Source of the DNA: Desulfonatronospira sp964577315
Lineage (GTDB): Bacteria > Desulfobacterota > Desulfovibrionia > Desulfovibrionales > Desulfonatronovibrionaceae
Length of the DNA stretch: 64,000 nucleotides
Assembly: GCA_964577315.1 (NCBI GenBank)
Contig: CAZNYT010000002.1
Span: forward strand, 10,903 to 74,902
Reading direction: 5' to 3'
Position 1 is the first letter of the stretch; each line of letters opens with the position of its first letter. Below, piece by piece: positions 9,201-17,222 of the stretch. The translations under genes were made by a program, and so were the position numbers. The notes below the pieces were generated by a model. It was not told the DNA's origin, did no database searches, and saw only the letters and a list, made by a program, of their open reading frames with translations.

Positions 9201-10012
9201 TGAGCACCAACATACACCCCACGGCCATAGTCCATCCCGAAAGCGAGCTGGGACCAGACGTATCCATCGGTCCCTACTCCATTGTCGAAGAGCACACCAG
9301 CCTAGGGGAGGGCACCCGTGTGGATGCCTTTGTCCATATTCAAAGATTCACCTCCCTGGGCCGCGGCAACCAGGTCCATTCCTACGCCTGTTTAGGGGGA
9401 GGCCCCCAGGACATCAAATACCAGGGAGAGGAAACCTGGCTCAAAATCGGGGACAACAATATCATCCGGGAATACACCACCTTGAACCGGGGCACCCCGA
9501 ACAGCACAGGAGTCACCCATATCGGATCCGATTGCTTTTTAATGGCTTACACCCACGTGGCCCATGATTGTCGGCTGGAGGACGGGGTAATCATGGCCAA
9601 TGCCGCCACCCTGGGAGGTCATGTCCAACTGGGGCGCAGGTCGGTAATAGGAGGACTTTGTGCTGTGCATCAGTTCGTCCGGATTGGCGAGCATGCCTTT
9701 ATCGGCGGCAAAAGCGGCATAGCCCAGGACGTGCCCCCGTACATGCTTGCGGTGGGGGAACGAGCCAAGCTCTACGGGCCCAATCTTGTGGGACTGCGCC
9801 GGGCCGGATTCCAACGCCAGGAGATTTCCGCACTTAAAAAACTCTATTACTTTATATGGAAATCAAACCTCCCTCAGGAGAAAGCCCTGGAGCAGGCGGA
9901 AAACGATTTTGCGGGATACGAGCTCGCCCAGAACCTGATTGCCTTTATCAAATCCAGTACCCGGGGAATCATTTCCCTGGAGCGCTCATCCGAAGAAAAT
10001 GAACAGAGCTGA
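9200..10012 (+). CDS. lpxA: UDP-N-acetylglucosamine acyltransferase LpxA
   Basis: First step of lipid A synthesis: moves a 3-hydroxyacyl group from ACP to UDP-GlcNAc. The 270 residues are mostly hexapeptide repeats, starting IHPTAIVHPESELG, with the catalytic-histidine segment TYTHVAHDC and the family motif GEHAFIGGKSGIAQDVPPYMLAVGERA (given here as a description of residues about 165-195). The GTG start shares a base with the fabZ stop. The coding sequence overlaps the downstream lpxI by 14 bases. Confidence 0.97.
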   Translation: MSTNIHPTAIVHPESELGPDVSIGPYSIVEEHTSLGEGTRVDAFVHIQRFTSLGRGNQVHSYACLGGGPQDIKYQGEETWLKIGDNNIIREYTTLNRGTPNSTGVTHIGSDCFLMAYTHVAHDCRLEDGVIMANAATLGGHVQLGRRSVIGGLCAVHQFVRIGEHAFIGGKSGIAQDVPPYMLAVGERAKLYGPNLVGLRRAGFQRQEISALKKLYYFIWKSNLPQEKALEQAENDFAGYELAQNLIAFIKSSTRGIISLERSSEENEQS

Positions 10013-10838
10013 TACCCTGGGATTAATCGCAGGAGGAGGGAACTTTCCTTTACAGGTGGCCCAAAGCGCCCGCGAACAGGGCTATAAAGTGGCTGCTGCC
10101 GCCTTTGCCCATGAAACCCTCCCTGAGATCGAATCCTGCACAGACGAGCTTGTATGGCTAAAACTCGGCCAATTAGGGAAATTGATCCGTTTTCTGCATC
10201 AAGTGGAAGCAGGGCAGGTGGTCTTTGCCGGCCCCATCAACAAGCCCCGCGCTTTCAATCTTCTCCCGGATCTGCGAGCTGTCCAGCTGCTGGTAAAAAT
10301 GCGCAGCCGCAACGACAACGCCTTGCTTTCCGCAGTAGCGGATGAGCTAAACCGAGAAGGGATGGAAGTTGTTTCTGCCATCCAATTCGTCCCCCAGCTT
10401 ATTTCCCCGGCAGGCCTGCTTACCAAACGGACTCCCTCCGGGACCGAAAAAAGGGATATAATCTTTGCCTGGCCCTTAATCAAACAAATCGGACAGCTGG
10501 ATATCGGGCAGTGCATCGTGGTGAAGGAACGGGCGGTGCTGGCAGTGGAAGCCATAGAGGGAACGGATCAAACCATCCTGCGGGGTGGACAACTGGGGGG
10601 CAAGGACATCACCGTGGTCAAGACCTTCAAGCCGGGACAAGACCAGCGCATTGATCTCCCAGCTATAGGGGTTACCACCATCGAAACCATGATCCAGGCC
10701 AGGGCCTCGTGCCTGGCATTCGAGGCCGGGGCCAGCCTACTTTTCGACCGCGACCGGGCGGTTGCCTTGGCTGACAAGCACAAAATATCCGTGGTGGGCA
10801 TTGACCCCGAGAACCCGGAAAAAGTTTTGGAGCTTTAG
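9999..10838 (+). CDS. lpxI: UDP-2,3-diacylglucosamine pyrophosphatase LpxI
   Basis: Hydrolyses UDP-2,3-diacylglucosamine to lipid X in lineages that lack LpxH. The chosen start is the ATG at 9999, giving 279 residues beginning MNRADTLGLIAGGGNFP, the typical LpxI beginning; an in-frame start at 9939 would only add residues read from the lpxA overlap. The C-terminal half has the family pattern with KERAVLAVEAIEGTDQ and a following GG. The neighbour order fabZ-lpxA-lpxI is typical, but the usual downstream lpxB is not here; a large palindrome begins directly after the stop codon. Confidence 0.94.
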   Translation: MNRADTLGLIAGGGNFPLQVAQSAREQGYKVAAAAFAHETLPEIESCTDELVWLKLGQLGKLIRFLHQVEAGQVVFAGPINKPRAFNLLPDLRAVQLLVKMRSRNDNALLSAVADELNREGMEVVSAIQFVPQLISPAGLLTKRTPSGTEKRDIIFAWPLIKQIGQLDIGQCIVVKERAVLAVEAIEGTDQTILRGGQLGGKDITVVKTFKPGQDQRIDLPAIGVTTIETMIQARASCLAFEAGASLLFDRDRAVALADKHKISVVGIDPENPEKVLEL

Positions 10839-11121
10839 CAACGAAACTTATTATCCCGGGGTCCGAGAATTCTGCAAACAGGCCGTAAAAACTCGCTCCA
10901 AGGCAGCGTATATCAAAATCTATATTTCTGGTGACCCGATTTCAGGAGGTGCTTGAATAGGGACCGTGAGCTTTTTATAGGCCTACGATTTTGATGAACG
11001 CTGCCTAAGTCGCTCACACAGTTTACGCCCAGTTTGCAGAACCCTCGGACCTCGAAAAAGAGTTGCTGTCATAATAGTAAAGCGGTTTATAAAGCCATGG
11101 TTATAGAACTAAGTTTCGTTG
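10839..11121. repeat. Imperfect long palindrome with 12-bp terminal inverted repeats
   Basis: Perfect 12-bp ends CAACGAAACTTA (10839-10850) and TAAGTTTCGTTG (11110-11121) enclose further matching blocks. GGTCCGAG (10860-10867) pairs with 11044-11051. TTCTGCAAAC (10870-10879) pairs with 11032-11041. GGCAGCG (10902-10908) pairs with 10999-11005. ATCAAAATC (10912-10920) pairs with 10987-10995. The blocks keep their order, so the whole region could fold into one long hairpin. It has no open reading frame of note. It may be a MITE-like element, a decayed insertion sequence or a structured transcript end for the lpx operon. Confidence 0.75.
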
Positions 11122-11219
11122 TAGGGTTAGCCGATTGGAACAATTGCACCTTGCGCCGGAAGGTTTAGGCAAGGACAGGGCTGGCAACAACCTAATAGGT
11201 CTAACCTGGAGTGGTTGTG

Positions 11220-11933
11220 TCAAGTATTCGTATAGTCGGTATCCTGTCCCGAATCAGAGTCAGACTGGGACTGTGAGGTCTGAAGAAGCAAGCGCTTGGT
11301 CCAGAACTGGCAACGCTTCAGCTCTTGGTGCATTTCGGATAACTCCTTTTTAACCCACTCCTCCAAAGCATCCTGCCTAGAGCTTATTTCCCGGATTTCT
11401 TGGCGTAAATCCTCCAGCTCCTCCCCGTTCCCGCCCGGAGAACCTTGTTTGCCGCCAAGGCTCTTTTTATAATTCTTCCACAGAAGATACACTGCCTTGT
11501 GCAATTTATCCTGCCTGCTGCGCACTCTGCCTAGTTCCTGGTAAAGATCCCGCTCCAGATGCACCGCACGGGATAATTGGTCCAAAGCCCGGGACTGGGC
11601 GGCAAGGGCTTGTTCCAAGCTGGCACTTTCTCGGGAGACGTAATCTCCCTGGGCTGGGGGGCGCAGGTCACCCTCTGGCCCGGTAACCTGGCTGGGGTTT
11701 TGGGAAAACATCCGCGATAGCCGTTCTTCGATCTCTGCGGTGGATTTGTTGTGGGCCAGTTCCTGGACAATGATCTCAAAAACCTCCAGGGCCTCGGGCC
11801 TGAACCTTTTCTTGCGCCCCTCGCCTACACTGGGCAGGAATTTGTCGAATTTATCCCGGTAATATCGGATATTGCTCTCGGGCAGGCCCAGCCTTCTGGC
11901 TATTTCCTTGATGGTCAAAAGTTCCTTGCTCAT
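11220..11933 (-). CDS. MerR-like DNA-binding regulator with C-terminal coiled coil
   Basis: The first 70 residues are a MerR-type winged helix-turn-helix (LTIKEIARRLGLPESNIRYYRDKF, residues about 6-30, followed by a wing). The rest of the 237 residues are charged and glutamine-rich, predicted to form coiled coils, without the metal-binding cysteines of classical MerR proteins. The ATGA overlap with the radical SAM gene upstream places them in one operon, so it may regulate the aldehyde oxidoreductase locus. No ligand-binding domain is visible. The long intervening acidic and polar region could instead mediate oligomerisation. Confidence 0.75.
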   Translation of the reverse strand: MSKELLTIKEIARRLGLPESNIRYYRDKFDKFLPSVGEGRKKRFRPEALEVFEIIVQELAHNKSTAEIEERLSRMFSQNPSQVTGPEGDLRPPAQGDYVSRESASLEQALAAQSRALDQLSRAVHLERDLYQELGRVRSRQDKLHKAVYLLWKNYKKSLGGKQGSPGGNGEELEDLRQEIREISSRQDALEEWVKKELSEMHQELKRCQFWTKRLLLQTSQSQSDSDSGQDTDYTNT

Positions 11934-13006
11934 GTGGGTACACTGTTGTCTATCAAGATCTCTTGAGGCTGTTCATCTATTAAGTCGTCCATGTAGCGCT
12001 TGCAGCAGTACTTACAAACATCGTGCAAATTGCCCCGGCTGAATTGCTCCCGAAACTCCTTGTATTTTCTGCTGAACCAGATTTTTTTCAGGTTGGAGCT
12101 CGAGAGGCGGCCAAATTCCAGGGGATACAACAAATGCTTCTCTCCCTGGAAATACTTGTATACCTGTTCACCCTCGGCTACATCCGTGTATATGCAAGGC
12201 AGAACACGGCCGTCCACGTCCGCATAGCAGGCATTAAAAATATTTTCCGAGCACATGCCGCCTTCCTGGTAGGGATTGTATATATGAAAGAACACTCTGT
12301 CTTCCCCCTCGTCCACATCTTTTTGCATATCCAGGAGCTCATGCTTGAACCCCTCGAAATCCTGCGGGTCCTGGGCCGGATACATTTCTTTCTCCATCTC
12401 CGGGCTTATCGCTAGGGTCAGGGAACTGACAACTATATGGTCCAGGCCCAAAGAGTTAAAGAAATGCGGCATCCTGGGAATGTCGCAGCGGCGGGAAGCC
12501 AAAAGCATGTATGCCATATGCAGGCTGGGAACACTACTCCCCTTCAGGGCCCTTATCCGGTGCACCATCTCCACGGCCCTCTGGATTTGCTTCAAGGTGC
12601 TGCCGGGGCGGATTTGATCGTTTACCTGGTCTACACCTGCCACTGAAAGACCCAAGACATCCAGTTCCAAATCCACCAGCTTCCGAACCATATCCTCGGT
12701 GAGCATGGTGCCGTTGCTAGTGGCTCCCACCTGAGCACCCTTTTTTTTCACCAGTTCGATCATGGACATAAATTCCGGGTGCAGCATAGGCTCCCCCCAC
12801 CCCTGAAGATAGACCAGCTCGCTACGGGCAAAGGCTGGAGCCAAGGCAGAAAAATCCTGCATGGACATATGCCTGCTCCGGCCATGCTTCTTAAACATGG
12901 GATGCGGGCAGTAGATACATGCAGCATTACACTCGGTGGTTACACCCACTTGAATCCAATCCAACTTGGGATATCCCCAAGAAGCCAAAAAGTTCCCAAC
13001 TACCAT
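11930..13006 (-). CDS. Radical SAM/SPASM domain protein of the aldehyde oxidoreductase locus
   Basis: A 358-residue radical SAM enzyme. The SAM-cluster cysteines are C26, C30 and C33 (ECNAACIYCPHP), in the canonical CxxxCxxC spacing. A C-terminal SPASM-like region holds further cysteines: one in GGMCSEN, one in NACYAD, one in VLPCIY, and a CKYCCKRY cluster near the end, enough for auxiliary iron-sulfur clusters. The start at 13006 has GGGAG six to seven bases upstream. It diverges from the oxidoreductase gene by 170 bases, so a role in maturing that enzyme or its cofactor is plausible but unproven. Confidence 0.88.
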   Translation of the reverse strand: MVVGNFLASWGYPKLDWIQVGVTTECNAACIYCPHPMFKKHGRSRHMSMQDFSALAPAFARSELVYLQGWGEPMLHPEFMSMIELVKKKGAQVGATSNGTMLTEDMVRKLVDLELDVLGLSVAGVDQVNDQIRPGSTLKQIQRAVEMVHRIRALKGSSVPSLHMAYMLLASRRCDIPRMPHFFNSLGLDHIVVSSLTLAISPEMEKEMYPAQDPQDFEGFKHELLDMQKDVDEGEDRVFFHIYNPYQEGGMCSENIFNACYADVDGRVLPCIYTDVAEGEQVYKYFQGEKHLLYPLEFGRLSSSNLKKIWFSRKYKEFREQFSRGNLHDVCKYCCKRYMDDLIDEQPQEILIDNSVPT

Positions 13007-13037
13007 TATATTCTCCCTAAGGCAGGATTATTGTATT

Positions 13038-13061
13038 GCAACTACTCACCATATTTTATCC
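13038..13061 (-). repeat. Dispersed GGTGAATAGTTGC-type repeat, half unit
   Basis: One copy of the window-wide intergenic repeat, read on the minus strand as GGTGAGTAGTTGC preceded by AAAATAT. It lies in the promoter region shared by the radical SAM gene and the aldehyde oxidoreductase. Confidence 0.65.
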
Positions 13062-13176
13062 ATTTTGTGTTCCGCTTGCACCGGCTCTCACTTTACATGG
13101 CAAATCAACTTCTGCTATATAACAATTACTTGTTCTAGTCCAATCATCCTTATCACCCTTAACCAGGAGGACAAAT

Positions 13177-14916
13177 ATGTCCAGATTGCTGCGCATCAAC
13201 ACCCGGACCCGCAAGGTGGAATTCGAGGATCAAACCGGAGAATATGCCGGTCTGGGAGGCCGGGCCTTAACCTCGCGTCTGGTGCGGCGGGAAGTCCCCC
13301 CCACCTGTCATCCCTTGAGCGATGCTAACAAGCTGGTTATGGCCGCAGGACTCTTAACCGGGACCACAGCCGTTAACACCGGCCGTTTATCCGTAGGGGG
13401 CAAGTCCCCTCTGACCGGAACCATCAAGGAATCCAACGCCGGTGGGACCTTTTCCCAAAAGCTTGCCAAGCTGGATATCATGGGGTTGGTGCTCGAGGAC
13501 AAGCCTCAGGACCAAAAGCATCCCTTGACCATCTTCATAAACAAGGATGGGGCGCAACTCTTGGAAACACCAGAACTGCAAGGCTTGGGGACCTACGAGG
13601 CCTCCAGCAAGCTGTTCGAGCGTTTCGGCTCCAAGGTGGGCGTCATGGTGGTAGGTCCAGCAGGAGAACACCACCGCTTGGCTGCCTCCATCATGTTCAC
13701 CGATCCCAAGGGGAATCCCAGCCGGGCAGCCGGCCGCGGAGGTTTGGGGGCGCTTATGGGTTCCAAGAAAATCAAGGCCATAGTACTGGATGCCCAGGAC
13801 GGCCCCGGCCAGGAGGTAGCTGACAAGGAAGCGTTCAAGGAGGCCGGCAAGAGATGGGCAGAGATCCTGGCCAACCACCCCGTAACCGGTCAGGGGCTAC
13901 CCAGCTACGGCACCTCTATTTTGATAAATATTATCAACGAGGCCGGGGCATTGCCCACCCAAAATTTCCGCTCCGGGCGTTTTGACCATGCCTCTGAGAT
14001 TAGCGGGGAAAAAATGGTGGAGATTATCAATGAACGCGGCGGCGTAAGCAAGGAAGGTTGCCATGCCGGCTGCGTTATCCAGTGCTCTCAAAAGTATTGT
14101 GACACCCAAGGCAACTACCTGACTTCAGGGTTTGAGTATGAAACGGTTTGGGCCTTTGGCTCCAACCTGCTCATCTCGGATATGGATCAAATCGCCCAGA
14201 TGGATAGGTTGTGCGACGATCTGGGCCTGGACACCATTGAAATCGGAACCACCTTGGGCATGGCCATGGAAGGCGAAGTGATCCCCTGGGGAGACGGCCA
14301 GGCAGCTATCGATCTCTTGAAGCGCATTTACGATCCCAGGGACTACCTGGGGGCCATCCTGGGCAACGGTACTTCTTTTACTGCCCAGGCCCTGGGCGTG
14401 GATCGCGTCCCCGTAGTCAAGAAACAATCCATCCCTGCCTATGACCCCAGGGCTGCCAAGGGTATCGGCGTGACTTACGCCACCAGTTCCATGGGGGCGG
14501 ATCATACTGCCGGATACGCAATTTGCCAGAACATTCTCAATGTAGGCGGTAATATCGATCCCCTAGGCAAGTCCGGGAATGTGGATACCTCCAAAAACCT
14601 GCAGATAGCCACTGCAGCAGTGGATGCCACTGGTTTTTGCCTGTTCGTGGCCTTTGCAGTGCTGGATACTGAAGACGCCCTGGACGTGATAGCCAAGCTG
14701 ATAAGCGCCAAGCTAGGAGTGAATTTTACTGCGGACGACATAGGCAAAACCGGCATAGAGATCCTCAAGGACGAATACCAGTTCAACCGCGATGCCGGAT
14801 TTACTTCTGCCCATGACCAGCTCCCGGAATTCTTTATCCATGAGGAACTTCCGCCGCATAATACCATTTGGGATTTCAGTATTTCTGAACTGCAAAAGGC
14901 CAAGGTGGAGAGTTAG
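13177..14916 (+). CDS. aor: Aldehyde:ferredoxin oxidoreductase (tungsten-type)
   Basis: Oxidises aldehydes to acids, passing electrons to ferredoxin through a [4Fe-4S] cluster and a tungsten (or molybdenum) bis-pyranopterin. The 579 residues cover the N-terminal AOR domain (about 1-205) and the helical domains 2 and 3. Cluster cysteines are visible at about C293, C297 and C301 (GCHAGCVIQC), with the fourth at about C488 in ATGFCLF. A strong AGGAGG precedes the ATG. It is followed by MoaD-like and E1-like genes, which suggests a dedicated pterin sulfur route. The physiological aldehyde cannot be told from sequence. Confidence 0.93.
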   Translation: MSRLLRINTRTRKVEFEDQTGEYAGLGGRALTSRLVRREVPPTCHPLSDANKLVMAAGLLTGTTAVNTGRLSVGGKSPLTGTIKESNAGGTFSQKLAKLDIMGLVLEDKPQDQKHPLTIFINKDGAQLLETPELQGLGTYEASSKLFERFGSKVGVMVVGPAGEHHRLAASIMFTDPKGNPSRAAGRGGLGALMGSKKIKAIVLDAQDGPGQEVADKEAFKEAGKRWAEILANHPVTGQGLPSYGTSILINIINEAGALPTQNFRSGRFDHASEISGEKMVEIINERGGVSKEGCHAGCVIQCSQKYCDTQGNYLTSGFEYETVWAFGSNLLISDMDQIAQMDRLCDDLGLDTIEIGTTLGMAMEGEVIPWGDGQAAIDLLKRIYDPRDYLGAILGNGTSFTAQALGVDRVPVVKKQSIPAYDPRAAKGIGVTYATSSMGADHTAGYAICQNILNVGGNIDPLGKSGNVDTSKNLQIATAAVDATGFCLFVAFAVLDTEDALDVIAKLISAKLGVNFTADDIGKTGIEILKDEYQFNRDAGFTSAHDQLPEFFIHEELPPHNTIWDFSISELQKAKVES

Positions 14917-14976
14917 ATGGGACTCCCCTCCTGCAAACGAAAATAGCATCAAAGCACTCCGGCAGGTTGCAGATAC

Positions 14977-15246
14977 ATGCAGATTCAAATCGAAGCCTTT
15001 GCTACACTCTCCAGGTATGCCCCTTCCAGTGGTTATCTGGAAATCCCCTCCGGGGCAACTCCTCGGGACGTAATCCGCAAGTTGGGCATACCTGAAGAGG
15101 ATGTGAGCATTGTTTTCGTCAATGGCAGACATGCTGGCCTGGATGCTCAACTACAAGAAGAAGACCGCATGGGGGTTTTCCCCCCTATAGGCGGAGGCTG
15201 GACCCATGTCCCAAGACCCTTTTGTCCGGGAAGTCCTGGAGGCTAG
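14977..15246 (+). CDS. MoaD/ThiS-like sulfur carrier with a C-terminal extension
   Basis: Ubiquitin-fold sulfur carrier, 89 residues. The body matches MoaD: FATLSRYAP, an IPSGATPRDVIRKLGI helix, VFVNGR, and DRMGVFPPIGGG. In the family the chain ends at the last glycine, which is adenylated and thiocarboxylated. Here the frame continues 15 residues past GGG (residues 72-74), overlapping the next gene, and by chance also ends in GG. Codon 75 is TGG (15199-15201), one base from the stop TGA. Either the extension is removed, it is a mutation or an assembly error, or the terminal GG is functional. Confidence 0.82.
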   Translation: MQIQIEAFATLSRYAPSSGYLEIPSGATPRDVIRKLGIPEEDVSIVFVNGRHAGLDAQLQEEDRMGVFPPIGGGWTHVPRPFCPGSPGG

Positions 15247-16045
15247 CTCGCGTTCGGATCAGTACCCGTTTAACTATATTTCCGGGCAGGTTCTTTTGAA
15301 CCTAGCCCAGAAATACAGCCTGGATCCCGGAACTGCTCAAGAGTTGACCCTTGAGCAAGGCATCAATCTGGAAAGATACCTGCGCAATTATCAAACCCTG
15401 GATCTGGATATGCAGCTGTCCCTGGCCAGATCCAGGGTTTTACTTGTTGGTTTGGGCGGTTTGGGCGGTTTCGTATTGGAGATGTTAGCCCGTTGCGGGG
15501 CAGGATATTTTTGGTTGGCGGACGGGGACGTGTTTGAAGAGAGCAATTTGAACCGCCAGCTTTTGTGCACTATGCCTGGTTTGGGAAAACCCAAATCCAA
15601 GGCTGCTCGGGAAAGAATTCCCCTTATCAACCCCTTCTCCCGGGTGGTAAAGAGTATGGACTTTCTCGGGCCTTCGGATTTGCCCGGGCTTATACCTCAA
15701 GTGGACCTGGTCCTGGATTGTTTGGGAGGCACGGAATTCAGGATGAGCCTGCTTCAAAGCGCGCAGCAGTACCAGCGTCCTTTGGTTACTGGTTTCTTGG
15801 CCGGAAGGACCGGCCTGGTATCCACCGTATTTCCCGGGGACAAAAACCCGGCCCATTTTTGGGGGAAAAGCCGGGAACAAGGCGCGGAAATCCCTCTGGG
15901 AAACGTTGTCACTACCGTGGCCATGGTGGCAAGCATCCAGGCCGAGGAAGCCCTAGCCATAATTTCCGGGCAGGAACCCAGGCTCCGCAGCCAAGTCTTT
16001 ATGGGAGATTTAAGCTCAGGCACTTTTCAAACCCTGAAGCTTTAA
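15206..16045 (+). CDS. E1-like adenylyltransferase (ThiF/MoeB/HesA family)
   Basis: Expected to adenylate the C-terminal glycine of the adjacent MoaD-like carrier. The 279-residue protein has the nucleotide-binding GLGGLGG motif at about residue 80, the acidic ADGD and the arginine-containing NLNRQLL segment of E1-like enzymes. An extra N-terminal region of about 70 residues precedes the fold. I see no CxxC pair for the structural zinc. GGAGG at 15193 is well placed for the ATG at 15206, and the gene overlaps the carrier by 41 bases. Its pairing with the oxidoreductase is inferred from context. Confidence 0.87.
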   Translation: MSQDPFVREVLEASSRSDQYPFNYISGQVLLNLAQKYSLDPGTAQELTLEQGINLERYLRNYQTLDLDMQLSLARSRVLLVGLGGLGGFVLEMLARCGAGYFWLADGDVFEESNLNRQLLCTMPGLGKPKSKAARERIPLINPFSRVVKSMDFLGPSDLPGLIPQVDLVLDCLGGTEFRMSLLQSAQQYQRPLVTGFLAGRTGLVSTVFPGDKNPAHFWGKSREQGAEIPLGNVVTTVAMVASIQAEEALAIISGQEPRLRSQVFMGDLSSGTFQTLKL

Positions 16046-16077
16046 CCTTTTTGCAAGAGGATTGAGAAGGATCTTTT

Positions 16078-16149
16078 ATGATCCCAGGCCTATCTTTACT
16101 TGCTATTTTCTTGATAATTATACTAAATTCCCTTTTGCTTAAAACTTAA
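16078..16149 (+). CDS. Possible 23-residue hydrophobic peptide
   Basis: An ATG with AAGGA six to eight bases upstream opens a 23-codon frame ending TAA. The peptide is almost entirely hydrophobic (MIPGLSLLAIFLI, then more Ile and Leu, ending LKT), consistent with one short membrane segment. It lies 32 bases after the E1-like gene. No homologue is known to me, and such frames also arise by chance in T-rich DNA. Confidence 0.35.
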   Translation: MIPGLSLLAIFLIIILNSLLLKT

Positions 16150-16582
16150 CTACAGCTAAACTTGCATCGCTTCAGAATATGTCCCATGCAATCAAAGAAG
16201 ATGTTTGCAATCTACGGTTCCAACATTCTTCTGCTTTTTTTCTACACTTGAGAGTTAAAGGCAAAAGTTAAAAAGAAAGAGAAGAAAATCAGTACGTTAA
16301 GCTAGAGATATCAAGGGCATAGAGAGAACCCCAAGAATTGTCAATAAAAACAAGGTGTTGTAAAGAACTTTTGACTCTCGAGTTCCCCAGAAATACACTG
16401 GGTGGAAAAAATAGGACGGAACCGCAGACCTTAGACCAGTGAAACAACAAGAAATTGCACGGGGCACAGGGTAAACCGATCTTCTCGGATTATGGAAAAA
16501 AGATCTGGTGCATAGTTACAAAAGATTTTAAACATACACATTGCGTCCGGATAATGAATTGCGCTTGTGATAGGAATCGTAT
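16150..16582. other. Intergenic region upstream of rdgB
   Basis: About 430 bases, A-rich, without a gene. It contains a half-unit of the dispersed repeat at 16496-16520 (AAAAAAGATCTGG followed by TGCATAGTTACA). No clear terminator hairpin or promoter was recognised. Confidence 0.5.
16496..16520 (+). repeat. Dispersed GGTGAATAGTTGC-type repeat, internal-deletion form
   Basis: AAAAAAGATCTGG runs straight into TGCATAGTTACA. Compared with the full unit at 43305 the middle section is absent, as if one half-repeat had recombined with the other. The same short form occurs upstream of parB at 32773. Confidence 0.6.
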
Positions 16583-17209
16583 ATGAGCGTCGATATCACC
16601 ACCTTGGTCCTGGCCACCCGCAACCAGGGCAAAATTCAGGAGCTTAGGGAAATCCTATCTACTGTTCGATACGATTTGGAAGTAATCGGTCTGGACAGGT
16701 TTCCCGGGATCGGCAAAATACCAGAAACAGGCTCCACTTTCGAGGAGAATGCCCGGATCAAGGCAGAAGCGGTTAGCCGTGCTACCGGCCTGATAGCCGT
16801 AGCTGACGATTCCGGCCTGGAAGTACCTGCCCTGGGTAATGAGCCCGGGGTATATTCCGCCCGCTACGCCGGAGAAAGCGCTACAGACGAGGAGAACAAC
16901 AGCCTGCTTTTGCAGAGGCTGAAACATCTAAGCTGGGAAGATCGCTGGGCCAGGTTTGTATGCGTCTTGGCCGCTATATCACCTGGAGGTAAAGAGTTGG
17001 TGGTGAGAGGAGAATGGCCGGGTTTGATTCTCGAACACCCCAGAGGCGAGGGCGGATTTGGTTACGATCCCATTTTTCTGGATACTGAACTTGGCCTTAC
17101 TGCCTCTGAAATGAATCTCCGAGACAAGAACCAGCGCAGCCACCGAGGGCGAGCCTTGAACCAGTTGGTTGCCATGTGGGACGATTTCTTGGAAAGACTA
17201 AGCCCTTAA
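16583..17209 (+). CDS. rdgB: XTP/dITP diphosphatase (RdgB/HAM1)
   Basis: Removes deaminated purine triphosphates such as dITP and XTP from the nucleotide pool. The 208 residues contain the family beginning LVLATRNQGKIQELREIL, the metal-binding ETGSTFEENARIKA, the ADDSGLEV motif with catalytic Asp, and GEGGFGYDPIF near the C terminus. It ends 13 bases before glmS and likely shares its transcript. Confidence 0.96.
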   Translation: MSVDITTLVLATRNQGKIQELREILSTVRYDLEVIGLDRFPGIGKIPETGSTFEENARIKAEAVSRATGLIAVADDSGLEVPALGNEPGVYSARYAGESATDEENNSLLLQRLKHLSWEDRWARFVCVLAAISPGGKELVVRGEWPGLILEHPRGEGGFGYDPIFLDTELGLTASEMNLRDKNQRSHRGRALNQLVAMWDDFLERLSP

Positions 17210-17222
17210 AGGAAAGCTATCC

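Noticed and set aside
17210..17222. glmS ribozyme
   Set aside because: Only 13 bases separate rdgB and glmS, far too few.
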